Below are positions 43,031 through 56,000 of a stretch of DNA of 64,000 nt, piece after piece. This stretch comes from Mesodorylaimus sp. YZB2_4 (lineage: Eukaryota; Nematoda; Enoplea; Dorylaimida; Dorylaimidae). Positions within the stretch are counted from its first letter, which is position 1, and every line of letters starts with the position of its first letter. A program made the position numbers and the translations under genes. The notes beneath the pieces were generated by a model, which was not told where the DNA came from, ran no database searches, and saw nothing but the letters and a program-made list of their open reading frames with translations. The DNA lies in NCBI GenBank assembly GCA_030248295.1, contig JASANH010000863.1, forward strand, positions 434,001 through 498,000, written 5' to 3'.

Positions 43031-46000
43031 CGCTGGCTCGCAGCTAGAGATCACCAAGACCTAGCAAACGAATGACACGGGCTGTACATGATCATCGAGG
43101 TGTCTGGCTTCGGGTGTTATTCGAACATGTTTATTGAGCTAAAAAAACAAATCACTGCTGGAAAAACTGGAACTCCCTTTCCTGTCTTTTTGCATACGAG
43201 CTATTCTACTTTCCTTGGTTTCACCTTGAAAACAATACTCGCTAGTGAAGTTATAAATTAAGCCGCATTCACATGCTCTCATGAAAAGCGCGATTAAGTG
43301 GAGTGCGTTAATTGGTGCACTAGGGGAGCTAATTACCTTAGTTTGCAGCTGCCTAGACCTTTCATAGGCTCTTCTGACAAAGTTCCCTCTAAAGGCCTGG
43401 GGAATGATTATACACCCTAGATCTAAACTACGTATTATTGCGGGCCTAATGAGCCAGACAAAGCGAGATAACCAGATGTTAGCTATTGTTCTATTTGATG
43501 CCGCCTCCTCCTGAAATAACTGCGCACACCAGCCTAATACTCTAATAATATCTGGGGAAAATTATTATCCTATGCGTCCCAGGCGAGGAAATTATCACTC
43601 ACAGATTCTCTCCGATGTCAGCATCAAACCCACAATGTGCGTGTGTGTGTGTGCTACTGCTGTTTGGTCAGCCTCCCAAAGGATACTAGCTGTGGTGCTT
43701 TACGCGATAGCAACCAAAACACTGTATGCTAAAGCTATGACTTGCAATTAGCCCACGCTTCAAGATTTATACCCTGCAGCTGCGAATAGCGAGACGCTTT
43801 CAACAATCTTTCCTCCCCTTCTTCCAACTTCATGTTCATGGTCATGTCTTACCTTATCAGCAATGGTACGCTTGAGGATGGAGGGACTCATTACACAAAA
43901 TGATTCACCAAGCCGCGGTCGCGAGTCGAACGCCCGCCAGTAAGTGCGCACTTACGATTCGCCCAAGATGCAGGCACTCCTAACCCACCATGTACATAGA
44001 GCACGAGCTGGATCTTTTCATGATCTCTGCTCGTTGCCCAGTCATGCTGCAGATATTCATGCAGAAAAAGCACCTTCCGCTAACACATCTCCCAATCCAC
44101 TGTGGTTGCGTTTTGCAATGGCTGAGTAGACCAGCCATCCTAAACCCTGGCTATCCACTGGTGGAGAGCACTTTCGCACTCTATTCTCCATCTAAAACAC
44201 CATGGCGGGGGCTACACTACACACAGGACATGTATAAGAATCCGATATTGCCCCGGGGAACTATTTGCGGGGTAAAAAGGGTATTGGCTAGATAATCTTG
44301 ATTCTGGAAAGAAGGGCTATAAAGCGGGGGTCCAGGAGGGGCAAAGTGCCTTGCGAGCAGACACTTTGCCGTTCACTCAAATTTTTTATTAAAAATGCAT
44401 TCGCTGTTCTTCCTCTTCACTTGCTCGTGGCCAGTCGAGGTCGCTGCAGGATGATATCTTTGCTTCGATCCTTAATTTTGATATTCTGAGTGGCTGCTAA
44501 ATCATAAAACACAGATGACATGACATTTGAAGAGGTTGACTGGCAGAAGGGAGGAGAGTGCGTGTTCTGAAAGGGTCATCTTCGAACTCTACGCTCGAGA
44601 GGCACTGATTAAAAAAGATCTTTGCTCAGCTTCCATCAATCGAGTCAACTGCCGTTTTTGAAGATTTTTTATAATCCTCCGCCTTTTTATATATCTCGTA
44701 CTGCTAAGCTGATCGTGCGCTTCGCTTTAGCTTGAACGTAGGGCAATTAGCATAAGACCCAAAGCTTCAACCTCATACAATATGGAGACCTAAACCGTCT
44801 GCTTTCCCGTCCCTGTTCCTGGTGTGTACAGTACTTAATCTGCTCGTAACAAGCATCATATTCAAACAACATACGAGTTACTGCGCATAACATCCGCGCG
44901 CGACATTCAAATCACGAATCCGTCCGCAAGTCTCATCCACTCCGCCTGATCCATATGGGGAGGAAGGAATTTTGAGGAAGTATAGGTTCGCTGAGTTTAT
45001 TATCCGTGATCAGACGCCATTAGTGTGGTGCAACTAAACTACTTGTCATAAAAGGTGGATGTCTAGACATGAACCAGGGTTAGAGGATATACTCTATGTA
45101 CAGTAGGTGTCGCGATGATGAGCAGTATACACGAATATGCATACCTGTCTGCCATTCCAGTTATTTGTCTGTATCTGCATGGTTTGATTTCCAAATCATC
45201 CTAGGAGAAGTTGACCTCTTTTTCTACCTACAGCATAGTTTTCTTCTGCACTGATCGTGAGACAGGAGAGGATGATCTGGCTTATACTGCGGTAGGATGG
45301 CTTAGGTGTGTTTTCATCTTTGCTTACGACCTCGGGTAGGTCCAGCAGAATGGTTGTGTCCTTTGGTTCGCTGTGTGCCCGGGTGGAGAGGTGTACGATT
45401 ACTTTGCATGCATCTGAGCACCAAATTGTCGGGTACCCTTTCCACGGCAACAAATCTGCTCATTCGCTCGCGAAACTACTCCACTGCGTCCACCACATAG
45501 GCCCCCTTGGGCACTTTACTGCCCACCCCACGTAGTGCAAGTGACCCAGAGGTGGAGGTTTCACAACATCGCTGGCGTAGATCGGCAGTATGATGTACCT
45601 GTAATTTAGTAATTGTAAGAATAATTTCCACCATCAAATTGCAGTATCTTTTCCCTTGTGTACTATACTATGTACTGTACATGTGAGCCAGAAAATGAAA
45701 TGAGCACGTCAGTCTTACTGTAAAGTTCCTTCTTGTCCTTCTTGGTCTTGTTTAGGCTAAAAGTTTCCAGTGACAAGATTCACAGGGTAAAGATGCATTT
45801 ATGCATAACGATATTGCATGCACTAACCCATGGGACTCACATTTTTATTTACCATAGAAACCAGAAAGGCGAAGAAGCTTAGGGATTGTGCTTTTTGAAT
45901 GAATTCCATTGCTGATTTGCAGAAGCAGTATGCTGACATCACGGAAGTGTTGGACCTTCACAGGCGAAAGTACTGTAAATAAGTTTTAACATGCTACATG

Positions 46001-46417
46001 TACATGGATTCTTCCTGCTGGGTAATCCACAGCGCACTATAGATGTTGTCCGTCCACAGATCCTGAGAGACCACAACAAGCATGCTAAGTAGAGTCAAAC
46101 AAACCAAGCACACTGTGTACCCATTTGAGTACAGACCCGGAGTGTCTCCCAGATGAATGGTTGTGAGTATTCAATCCATCAGTAGAGCAATGTTTATGAA
46201 ACTCAAACTTCTCGCTTTGACAACAAATTAATCGTGCCAGTTTCTAACAAACAAGCTCATACTTTTGGTCCCTGGTGGTCTACTGCTAATGAGGCACTTT
46301 TGTGCAGAGCACACACGCCAGAGGTATTCGAAATCCTTTAAGCCCCCACTTACACCCCGGTCGGGCCCTTTGAAATCCTACAGCCCCGGGTAACAATTGA
46401 GCATGTATGTTAACTAT
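43031..46417. other. Intergenic region, no gene recognised
   Basis: This 3.4-kb stretch upstream of the receptor (minus) shows no domain-bearing frame. It holds a short GT microsatellite near 43640-43660 and one SINE-like copy (43829-43990). Confidence 0.5.
43829..43990 (-). repeat. tRNA-related repeat, third type, copy 1
   Basis: Shares TGTTCATG, ACCACATCA-like, GAGGG-GAAGGGAC and CGCGAGTCGAAC blocks with 54055-54190. The minus strand reads GGCGGGCGTTCGACTCGCGACC, box-B-like, preceded by GTTAGGAGTGCCTGCATC. Both copies end near a box-A-like block, suggesting a SINE. Confidence 0.55.
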
Positions 46418-47478
46418 CCAGGTCTGACATTGGGTCCAAAAATCCAACCTAGTTTTTGGTTTTAGGGTTGGGCTGGGTTGGGTTTTTGGCAGGGTGGTTG
46501 TGGAAACTGACCTTTTTTCGAACTCAATCACAAACACTTTTTTTTCAAGTTCAAGTGGTGTTTGTGGTTGATCGGCACAGCGTTTTAGCCTGTACGATAT
46601 GACGTCCGTTGGTTTCGAGTCGACAGATCCTGGTGTGACAAAAACGCAGTGCACAGAAGTCGGGCGCACAATTCAGTTTATGAGATTATTGCCGTGATCG
46701 AAGTTCGTGGCCGCTCAAGTGGTCAGAAAAGGGTAAGTCACTTTTATCTTTTCGTCCTTTGGCGAGTGAATATGATGACGGGAGACCAGCATCTCTATGT
46801 TCGAGAAACACGGCTTGCCTTGGTGGAAAGTGGTCCCCTCAGCTTGGGGTCGTGTTGTTTGAAAGTTGAAGCTTGAAAAGGGGATGGTCGTTGAGACGTG
46901 AGCCGTTCTCAAAGTGACCGTCTGTTTTTGAAGGAGCTCACCGAATTTGAAAGTCTAGTCAGATCAGATCACGCCAGGTTTTTAATCAGCTGCTATAAAA
47001 GTTGCATCTGGTATCTTTAGAGATCTTTCTGAAGGCAGATGAAGATGCGAGTACAGTGCGAATCACTCAACTGCTCAAGAATGCATTCATCGTAAGGTCA
47101 ACTTACAGAGTATGTGCACTGACAAAATGTGCAACCTGGAGCCCTGGGGAGGCGAGGGGCGACTCTTCCACAATCTCCCAACCGCTCTCTCTGGGGAGAC
47201 TTCCGAATAAAGCCACTATGCTAAGATTGCTTTGCCTGAGGTCCTTTAGTGAACAATGAAAGCATTTAAAAAAATGTGTGTCATGCTGATAATATAATCC
47301 ACTGGACAAAAGTGGTTTTAGTCAATTTTTTTTAAAAACCATGGGTTTTATGTGATGAGTTTACGTTCACTAGTGAACGGATTGGGTTTGACTTTTCAAA
47401 AATGGGTTTTAGAATAGGTTCGACTTCAAAATTTTTGGGTTGGGTTTGGGTCGAACTGTGAACCCACTGTCGGACCTG
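46418..47478. mobile_element. Dispersed DNA element with short TIRs, copy 2
   Basis: Begins CCAGGTCTGACATTGGGTC and ends GAACCCACTGTCGGACCTG. Same orientation and block order as 38623-40261 but about 580 bp shorter, with internal deletions relative to it. Subterminal GGGTTGGGTTT repeats are kept. No coding frame survives and no flanking duplication is visible. Confidence 0.7.
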
Positions 47479-48375
47479 AATGGTGGTCCACACCCATGAT
47501 CCTCCAGAATTTGGAGTAAACAACTTCAAATTCACCAACCATAATTTCTGATTCGTTTCCATGTGCGCCATCTGCTTTTCCATGTGCACTTTCTCGTTTA
47601 CGTACGTATGTGTGAATAAAGGATGATGACAAGACATACGAGTAACTTCTTCGGAGGACTTAAAACAGTAAGACTCGTTAGAATGATCATTACCATAAAT
47701 ACTTCCTTGGGTTTCCCCTCCCCGTTTCGTTCCCGTTCCAGAACCAATTTGGTTCAATAGTGCCCTCAAACAGTTTCCCCGGGGCGGAGCAGTGTGTTAG
47801 ACCTATGTATTGAAAGTGTACGTGCTGACAGTTGCTAAATATTCTATTATGATGGTCATTGTAGAACAGGCAGCGAGTCAATTGGTTACTAGTCAACTCC
47901 ATGTACAGTACTGTAAAGAGTTGGTGCTAATGTTCAGAATTGAATCTTTCTTGATTCGGGAGAACTTCAATGCCAAAATAAGCTGTATATTTTAACTTCT
48001 CCTTTACGAAGTTCTCCCTCGAATAATTTCCCTCCTCGGACCCGTTTCGAAATAATTTCTCTGCTGTGTTTTACGCTTGTGTAGGCGCACTTGGTATCCC
48101 TGAAGTATCCGAAGCTCTATCCGCGCTCTGCACTTTTGTGGCGCATTTAGCATGAAAAAGGCAGTACTGTATGGAATCGTCAACTGCGAAAGCGTTTCAA
48201 TGTGAAATTGCATTGGATTCAGACTGATTCGCCCACCTTGCATATACAAGTTTGTATGGTAAGCACAAAACACACAGGCAAAAAACATCAGTCGTAACGC
48301 TACAAGGATACTATCAAGCAAGCTTTCAAAAGGACATACGCACACAGGGTACATTTGATCTACTAATGTAGGAGA
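47479..48375. other. Downstream region of calcineurin B
   Basis: About 900 bp that should contain the calcineurin B 3' UTR on the minus strand. No conserved frame and no clear polyadenylation hexamer was found. Confidence 0.5.
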
Positions 48376-49481
48376 TCACGGACTCGCAACCATCTTTTTA
48401 TGCACATCGGTGTGCGCCACGATCTAAAAACGGGCTGACAGTACTGTAGATAATGAAGACTGTAGATGTGCTTACGTCGTAAAATTCATCGAACGAAATA
48501 CGACCATCCCCATCTTTATCATGGTACAATATGGTTTTATCCACAATTTGTTGTAATTGAACTTCGTTCAGATTTGTGCCGACCATCATTTTTAGAACCT
48601 GGAAAGTGCATCTATTCCGAAAATGGGGGCACTGATTGAACACTTGCGCGCACAGGGGAAATCAGGGGGAGTTCATCTGAAACTCTTTTTTACACGCTGT
48701 GCAAGAATTTTTTGGCTGCACTGAAGTTCGTGAGTGCACTGTTTAGGCATATAAGTACATGATGAGGCGAACAGAAAAAAGATCCACATTCTTGCACTAG
48801 ATGTGTAAAATGTGGTTTCAGATGGGGTTCATCAGTACAGTAGATGCAAACCGTTGACACTAGGACAGATACACTCACATTGTATAATTCCGGATTCGAA
48901 ATATAACCATCTTTGTCCATGTCATAAATTTTGAACACAACTAAAAAAAAATTATTTGCAAGGGTGTCGGCACAGATCTTGCATTCCTACATTCCAGCTT
49001 CTTCCGCTTGTCCATCTCTTCGTCTTCTCCTTTCACACTAAATTGGGAAATGCCTTCAATAAATTCTGAAAGCAAATAAAATATATTTTTGCTTTATGAA
49101 AAAAAATTTGCGCCTATATTTTCTTCACGGGTCAAAAAAGTTTACCTTTGAAATCGATTTGTCCATCCTCATCTTTGTCAAAAACCTCAATGACTCGTTG
49201 CACTAACGGATTGTGCTGCAATTCAGGTAATGACATAAATTCATCCACGCTCAATGTGCCGCTCCCATCCAAATCCAATTTACGAAATCGACGCGCCAAA
49301 CGACGGATCTCGTCAGCGTCGACTAAAAATGGAAAGGACAAATTTCGGATCGATTCCCGAACTTGTTAGCAGAAGAGCGAACTTACAATTGGCGCACATT
49401 TCCAATGGTAGTGTCGACACGTTGCCCTAAAATTGTTTCTTTTTTCAATAGGTCACGGTCTTATATTCTATGACTTACCAT
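48376..49481 (-). CDS. PPP3R1: Calcineurin regulatory subunit B
   Basis: Seven minus-strand exons predict 175 aa: 49479-49481 (the ATG alone), 49387-49426, 49146-49322, 48991-49065, 48879-48940, 48476-48598 and 48376-48423. The N-terminus [14 protein letters not shown] keeps the Gly for N-myristoylation. Four EF-hands are visible with loops [36 protein letters not shown] and [12 protein letters not shown]. Near the C-terminus is DVHKKM, matching the human DIHKKM. The protein binds calcium and activates the Ser/Thr phosphatase catalytic subunit A in the cytoplasm and at membranes. Family length is about 170 aa, so the model is complete. The first intron directly follows the start codon, an arrangement I recall for vertebrate PPP3R1. 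The donor of the FSVKGEDEE exon is GTAGGA, weaker than the others. Confidence 0.95.
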
Positions 49482-52094
49482 TTTTGGAATTTTTCGCAAC
49501 AGGTGCAATAAGCAGGCCAATCAAAATAGCCCTGAAAAATAACTTTTCTTTTAATTAGCATCAGCAATTATCAGAGTTTTCTGATTTGCATATGAATTAT
49601 ATCCAGTTTGTATTCTCGACTAGTGAGCATCTGACAAATATGCCCACATTTTCTATCGCATCATTATTGAACCGGGTGCACGACATTCATCGTCAGCGCT
49701 CGCTCCCCTTCGAAATTTATTCACCATAACTACACGATTCATGAACGCGCCGTACATGGCAAGGACGACGTTGCACAGGGGAAGGAAGGGGGCACAGACC
49801 CGAACAAGAGCAAGAAGTCTAGTTTTCAATAATCTACAATCCAGTTCCCACAACAACTACTCCCTTCTCGCCTTCCTTTCTTCATTTTACTGAACTGACT
49901 GCCAAGCGCGCCTCGTTTGAAGCACCCTTGAAAGATCGGGCCTGAGAAGAGGCCAAGATCATTTCGCCAATAATCTTGCTAGCTTGCTCGAGAATGCGCA
50001 CAGGTTTCAGCAATGAGAGCCAGCATCTGCGCGTCTTCGACAAGCACTCTTGTACTAGAGGCTATCGAGTGCTATGTAGGCTGCGAGAAAATGGAATGGT
50101 TTTGTAAGCTAACGAAAGGCCAAACGTTCACTTTTTAGGCTTCGTTAATTCTAAACTCTATTTCACTCATTGCTTCCAGTCAAGTCAAGCTAGCTCATTT
50201 AGTGGAAGTGGATGGAAAACACTCGGCTTCATTAGCGATTCGCAAGGTGAACGGGTTCGATTCCCCGAGGACTCTACTTGGAATCAGCATACGGCAAAAT
50301 GCTTTAGCACGCGACAACGACCGCGGAAAACGGAGCCTATGTTTGGGAATGATTGAGAATTGTCATTCTCAGAGGCCATGGCTGCGTTCTCGACCGATGA
50401 GAAATGATGGAATACATCCTAAAACAGCTCTAACAAGACGAGGCTCGGGTTCTAAAAAATTTTCCAGGCGGGATACACTCGACCAATAAATCAAGATCAT
50501 GGGGTGTTATACTGGTCGGACAGGATGCGACGAAGGCTCTGTTCTCCTTCAGCCTGCTTTGGTTTGGTTAAAACCAATTGTTTCAGATTCTTAGACGCCG
50601 CACGACTTTGCACTGTGTAGCCCAGTCGGAACCCGATACCTCTGAGGTGGGGATAAGCGTATCAAAAAATAATGGAATAATGGAATAATGATGATGATGA
50701 TTGCGGATGTGGAGGCACGCACAGTTGGGTACGATTTTCATACCTGCTCAGAACCACTTTTGGGCTATCAGCCCCGGCCGCCCATTTACATAGTTTTGCC
50801 ACGCAATGGTTGTAGTGGTCAGCAGAGCAGGCAAAAGGGCTAAGACACATTCTCTAAGTCACGTCGAGCACATTCACTAGCCACTCTAAAAAACAGCCCC
50901 AAACATCTGCTCACTCACGCACGAATCCATGCTTAGCTTGTAGCGAAACACGTCTCACATGGAAGACAGCTTGAATAGGTAGCGCCGGAGGAAGTAAACC
51001 TTAGCTGTACCTAGCAACGTTGAAAAGCGGGAGCCGCACAAAATGCGCCGATTCACTTCACTGAGCTAAAAGGAAAAGAAATTCTTCTTTCATCCAAGCC
51101 GGGCGATAACGCGAAGAGTGCGCATGGCAGAATGCGATAAGACTATCAGGCAACACAGCCGAGGCCAATGGGGGACGCCGGCGGGTGTGCTATATAAATA
51201 GCTAGCGTGAACGGGACAGCGCTATGTATGTACATAAGTACACAAGAGGCATTGATGGCGGCAAAGAGGAATTTCAACCTTTCTGTTACACAACGAAAAC
51301 GATACCAGCCTGAAAGGCGGACTAAAATCGAATAGCTATCATCGGGCTCCTCTGCGTCCGACGCACAAGCGCTTAGCTATTATGGATTGGGCGTGGCCGC
51401 GTGGCCTTACGGCTGGCCCGTTTTGTACGCATGGAAAAAGAGATAGGGACTTGGTTCACAATGGGCTTCCACTAGACCGCCTAGCTTCCTGCTGCCTACC
51501 TGCCGCCTTCGAAGCTTTATAAATTCTATGCACATTAAAGTAGGACGGAAATTGACATATTAGGCGAAGCCTGTTGCCGTCGCCTTGGCATGGTGTTTCG
51601 CGATTCCGTCGTCAATATCAACTGTCACCACCGGCCACTGCTCTTATGTATACCTTCCACCACGCATTGCCCTTCGGCCCAATCAACAATAAAACATGGC
51701 TTTTCTCTTTCCAAGCAACGCCAACTTCGTTTGCTTCTCTCAGTGCTAACAGGAAGCCTGCTAGACTTTGCGTGCAGAGCTGAGCAAGTACACTGGCCTG
51801 GCGGGTTTCCATGCATCATGGAAAGTTATTAGGTCGTTCCTGACATAAGCAACGAATGCACGTCACGAGAACGCCCTTCTGGGATCGAGGGTTCAAAAAC
51901 AGGAACAGACAAATCCTGCACCCTAATGCTTTGAAAAACGGGAAATGAGAAGAGCCATTTATGAGGGGTCTAAAGCACACTGTGGGAAATGGATTTGCGA
52001 TTCTGTCCAATATAGCGTAGTGCCTCATCCTGTTGAGGGACTGCGCAGTGGTTACCTGCCTGGATACAGTTAGTGACAAGGCACACTGTGTTGT

Positions 52095-52196
52095 GAGTTG
52101 GCTCAAGTGGGTGAAAAACAGAAGCAAGGAGTGCACTGCTGTTCGACTCACGATCAGTCGATGAGCCTTCTGTTTTTCACCCACTTGAGCCAACTC
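52095..52196. repeat. Perfect 30-bp inverted repeat with 42-bp loop
   Basis: 52095-52124 and 52167-52196 are exact reverse complements (GAGTTGGCTCAAGTGGGTGA at the outer edge). The loop contains GTGCACTGCTG and a TCGACTCACGATCAGTCGA segment that can itself pair. Confidence 0.9.
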
Positions 52197-52384
52197 GCAA
52201 TCAGCTTTGCCTGATGCCTGTTAGCAGTAAAACCTTAAAAAAAGGCTGGGCAGGACGAGTACGCACATTAGGGTGTCGGCGTCTCTCTGACGCCTCTACA
52301 CAAGATGCTCCGCTGGTGTTCAACAGTTGACAATAATCTGTTTGCCCGTTTGACTTTCGTACGTAATGTCCGGCTCAAAATCAC

Positions 52385-52515
52385 TGTATAGTCAAAAACC
52401 CAGGCCAGTCTTCCAACCTCTGGTGGCCCATGGCTAAAACATCACCCTGACGGGTTAGGCTCCCAGCTGCTAGCTTCGTCCAGAGGATCGACTGCCAAGC
52501 GAACCCCCACACCGC
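52385..52515 (+). repeat. Hairpin-repeat family copy
   Basis: Carries AAAAACCCAGG, CATGGCTAAAACATCACCCT, GACGGGTTAGGCTCCCAGCT and GGATCGACTGCCAAGCGA. Parallel to the 41410-41560 copy over about 120 bp, but the hairpin is weakened (ATCACCC/GGGTTAG). Confidence 0.6.
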
Positions 52516-53000
52516 AGGGTACCCATTCCTATCCTGGAGTAATGGGTCGACATGCTTATGGCTTACAAACTGGTTCCAAAAGCTTCATGCCAAGCAAAAT
52601 GGGAATACGAACGCCGACCCTGCATCGTGCCTCGTGACACATGCTATATTTAGGTAAGTGACAAAACAATTTAATATCGTACCTTCGAATTTGAAACGTG
52701 CTGTCCATTCCAGTGGAATCCTCCAACTTCACCTCACGAACCATAAATTTAAATTTCCCGCATTTTTGAATACTTTGATCTAAGATGTCTGCTAGGAGCA
52801 CAAAAATTCGTGGTCGCGCGTTTGGCGCTGATGTATCTACGGTATTTGCGGTTATAGGTAGAGATAGATATTTGTGATTTTGATTTAAAAAAGGATAGTA
52901 GGATTAGAGAATCACCCGTTCGCAGAGGTACACGTATAGAAATTTCTTTTGGTTTTTACCCTAGCACGCACGCACTTTTTGTAGGTGCAGTATATTCGAA

Positions 53001-56000
53001 ATGGCCAGTGGCGATGCGATATATTTGGACGAAGACGACGATTTCCTGTTTCCAACTGCTGCTTATGCTTACGGCAGACCACGACATTTATCTGAGAATG
53101 AAGGCTCGTCATTTCGATTTAGTCCCCCGCTTTATATTCAACGCTATTCCAGGGTTATCGATGAAGTCAAGAAATATATCAGCGTTGTGGATAAAGTAAG
53201 ACTTGTTATTATCTCTTGAAGTCGTCCGAGAAGACTCGCTAAATATAATGATCTGTAAAAAATGCAAAGCCTTGGTGGGATAAAAATTGTTCGCTATGTA
53301 ATTTTTTCACATTTGGTCCAACACTGGAATTAAAAGCTCAGCACCTCTGCCTCTACAACTTTACACTTTAAAATACCTGTCGTATAAGTTACAGCGCTGT
53401 CAAGCTTTACTCGTACGTCTAAACATTTGACCAAATATGGGGCGCTGGAAAAAATGACATACGTAACAATGTCGGAGTTATGCACTATGTGGGGCGTAAA
53501 CAATGTTCTAAGTACCACCAAGGCTTAAAGGATTTCCCTGAGCTTTTTCTGATCCAAGCGGCTGTTCCAAATCCAATTGGACCTGACAGACGCTTCAGCT
53601 GGGTGAATTGTAGGACCTAGGGCCCTACATGGGCACCCACCATGGCCGAGAGACAAGGCGGTGTAACCAGCGCACCTTGGCCGCGGGAGGTGTGAGAAAC
53701 CGCGGTCTTTGGGACAAACAAACTTTGACTGAAGGAAGGCAAGTCTCGCGACTCTACCTTCCGCTGATAAAAAAGAAATGGCTGACGTCTCCCACCCGCC
53801 AGGAATGCTGGTTACAGCGGCTCGTGGCCAGCCAGTCGAAAAGACCTTAAGTTTCACCTTGACTGGTACTAGAAGACGTGGTTCTGCTACTGTGCTATCG
53901 ATTGGGGAGGTGCTGCTAGGCAGACTACAACACGTATTGCATACTCGTCCGCATGGCATGTGTTCGCGTGCCTAATCTGACTTCAATACAGTTTGCTATA
54001 ATTCCCGTCGCTTACTCAGCTACGCGTTATGACTTCAACGCATTTTTTCCTCTTTTGTTCATGTTTTACCACATCACCAAACGCTTATGCGCACTCGAGG
54101 GTGAAGGGACACATTTCACACGAAATGATTTACCGGCTCGCGAGTCGAAAACTCGCCCGTAACTGCGCCGTAACCCGTAACTGCGTGAGAGGCGTCAGGT
54201 TTTTGATTTCCTGACGGTTCCCTTCTAGTTACGTCCTCGTACAACTGACTAAGCAGTATCCGAAACTAGGGGGGGGGGGGGGGGGTAGAGTAGACCCCGT
54301 GCCCCTCTCTAGGCTTGAAAATTTGTCAATTTTGTAATGATACAATTTTGAAAAATGGTCTAACCCCACCCCCGCCCCCTCCCCCCCCCCCCCCCCGGCC
54401 TGACCCCGTCTCCCAGTTAGCATTAAGGAACAGGGAGTCTGAAAGTCGTCAGCTGGGGGGTTTTTCCTGTTACCTCACATCAGGTTCGGCTGATCAGTTG
54501 CTCTTCCCAAGGATTAATTCGAAAAAGGTCAATAAGAAGCCTCTGACATACAAAATGGGGGCCGCCATTACTCAGAAGTGACAGTTATCAGACATCAGGG
54601 TCAATCTTTCGCTTATTGCCCTTGCCTTGCAGCCCTTGCTCCCACTTCTTTCCGCGCGCGATTGCCTTCATCGACTAGTTTTCCTTCCGTCCAGGAGGGC
54701 CTAGGTCGTATTACTCGTATGCTGGTTTATCAACACTTGAGCTTATATATTATTTCCTGATGCGGCTTGGAAATTTTTTTGCATCCATAATAAAATTGCA
54801 TAAGTGCCAATAATTATCTCGCTGAGGCTTTTTATTTGATAAAATTAATCACATTCCGCGAATGTCATTCCTGACGGTTCCCCTCTAATTACGTCCTCGT
54901 ACAGCTGACTATGCAGCATCCGAAACTAGGGGGGAAAGGGGGGGGGGGAGAGTAAACCCCGTGCCCCCTCCAGGCTTGAAAATTTGTCAATTTTGCAATG
55001 TTAAAATTTTGAAATATGGTCTGACCCCCCCTCCACCAGGCCACCTTCAACTTTGGCGCCGAACATCTCGAGATATGAAAGATAAAACCTTTTCGCACAG
55101 GCATTCGACTCTTCATTCATTAGCGAACACCTGATGTGTCGTTAATCGAGAAAGACTGAAAGAGTTATGGCCGATATCGCCCAAGCTTTTTCAAAAAAAC
55201 GTTGTTTGGGATAATCCCGTGAAAATCGAGTCTACACAAAAAAGCACTGACGCGTCACTATTAGCACGCATGGGTGCATCGAATTCACACATGAAAAAGG
55301 GGCACAAAAATTGAAGGTTGGTTACCTGTTTCCCATGGGTCGAACCATGCAGAAAGTGTCTCTTTTAGGGGATAATTTGGATCTTTATCTGGAAAACACG
55401 GAAAAATCAGAGGGAGTGGGAATCTTTTAGCCAAAATCAGGAAAAACTGGAAAATTGCATCCTGAGGTTTCAAACTGGGAAATTGGGAAATTTTATTTTT
55501 ACCCAGGGTACCTGGAAAAATCATTTTTCGAGCATGTGTGAGCCTTATTACTGTGAAAAGTTTAAGCCACAGTAGATGCAAAGAAACTTGTCTTTTTTGC
55601 CCTCTGGACCCCCCTTTTCTAGCGCTCGAAAACTTCAGACCCTCCCTCTGACCGGGTGCCAGGTTTTGGATGCTGTGACTATGGATAATCTCATAGACGC
55701 TTTTTGGCATTGATTTTCTAACTTAATCCTTTGCTATGCGTAAAACACGACGTTTTATTGTGCGTCGGATGAAAGCTTGGGCCAGTAACGTCTGAAGCAC
55801 TCATACATGCTAGCATCGACTGATCTGATCTTGAGCCTGGAAACTTATGCGATGCCGATCAGATACAGGGCCTAGATCAGACCGATTTCAATCTGATCCA
55901 GGCAAAAAATAAAATATCAGCATGGTTGGTCGACGAGTCCTCATAGTTTCTTGGCGGTGCACTTGCGTATTGAATCAGGACTTCAAGAAGATTTTTCTCC

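Larger units (their letters stand above)
49482..53000. other. Intergenic region, no gene recognised
   Basis: This lies between two divergent genes (calcineurin B minus, HENMT1 plus), so both ends should carry promoters. No frame with a domain was found. A TATA-like palindrome GCTATATAAATAGC is near 51190-51203 with no recognised gene after it. A tRNA-like arm (ACGGGTTCGATTCCCCGAGG) with an upstream box-A-like TAGCTCATTTAGTGG lies at about 50188-50275 and is probably SINE debris. Two further repeats are entered separately. Confidence 0.5.

Noticed and set aside
46418..47478. Interstitial telomere repeat
   Set aside because: GGGTTGGGTT blocks are irregular, occur only inside the ends of a dispersed element and do not match a uniform 6-mer array.
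51190..51203. TATA box of an unannotated gene
   Set aside because: The motif is a short AT palindrome and nothing coding follows within 1 kb.
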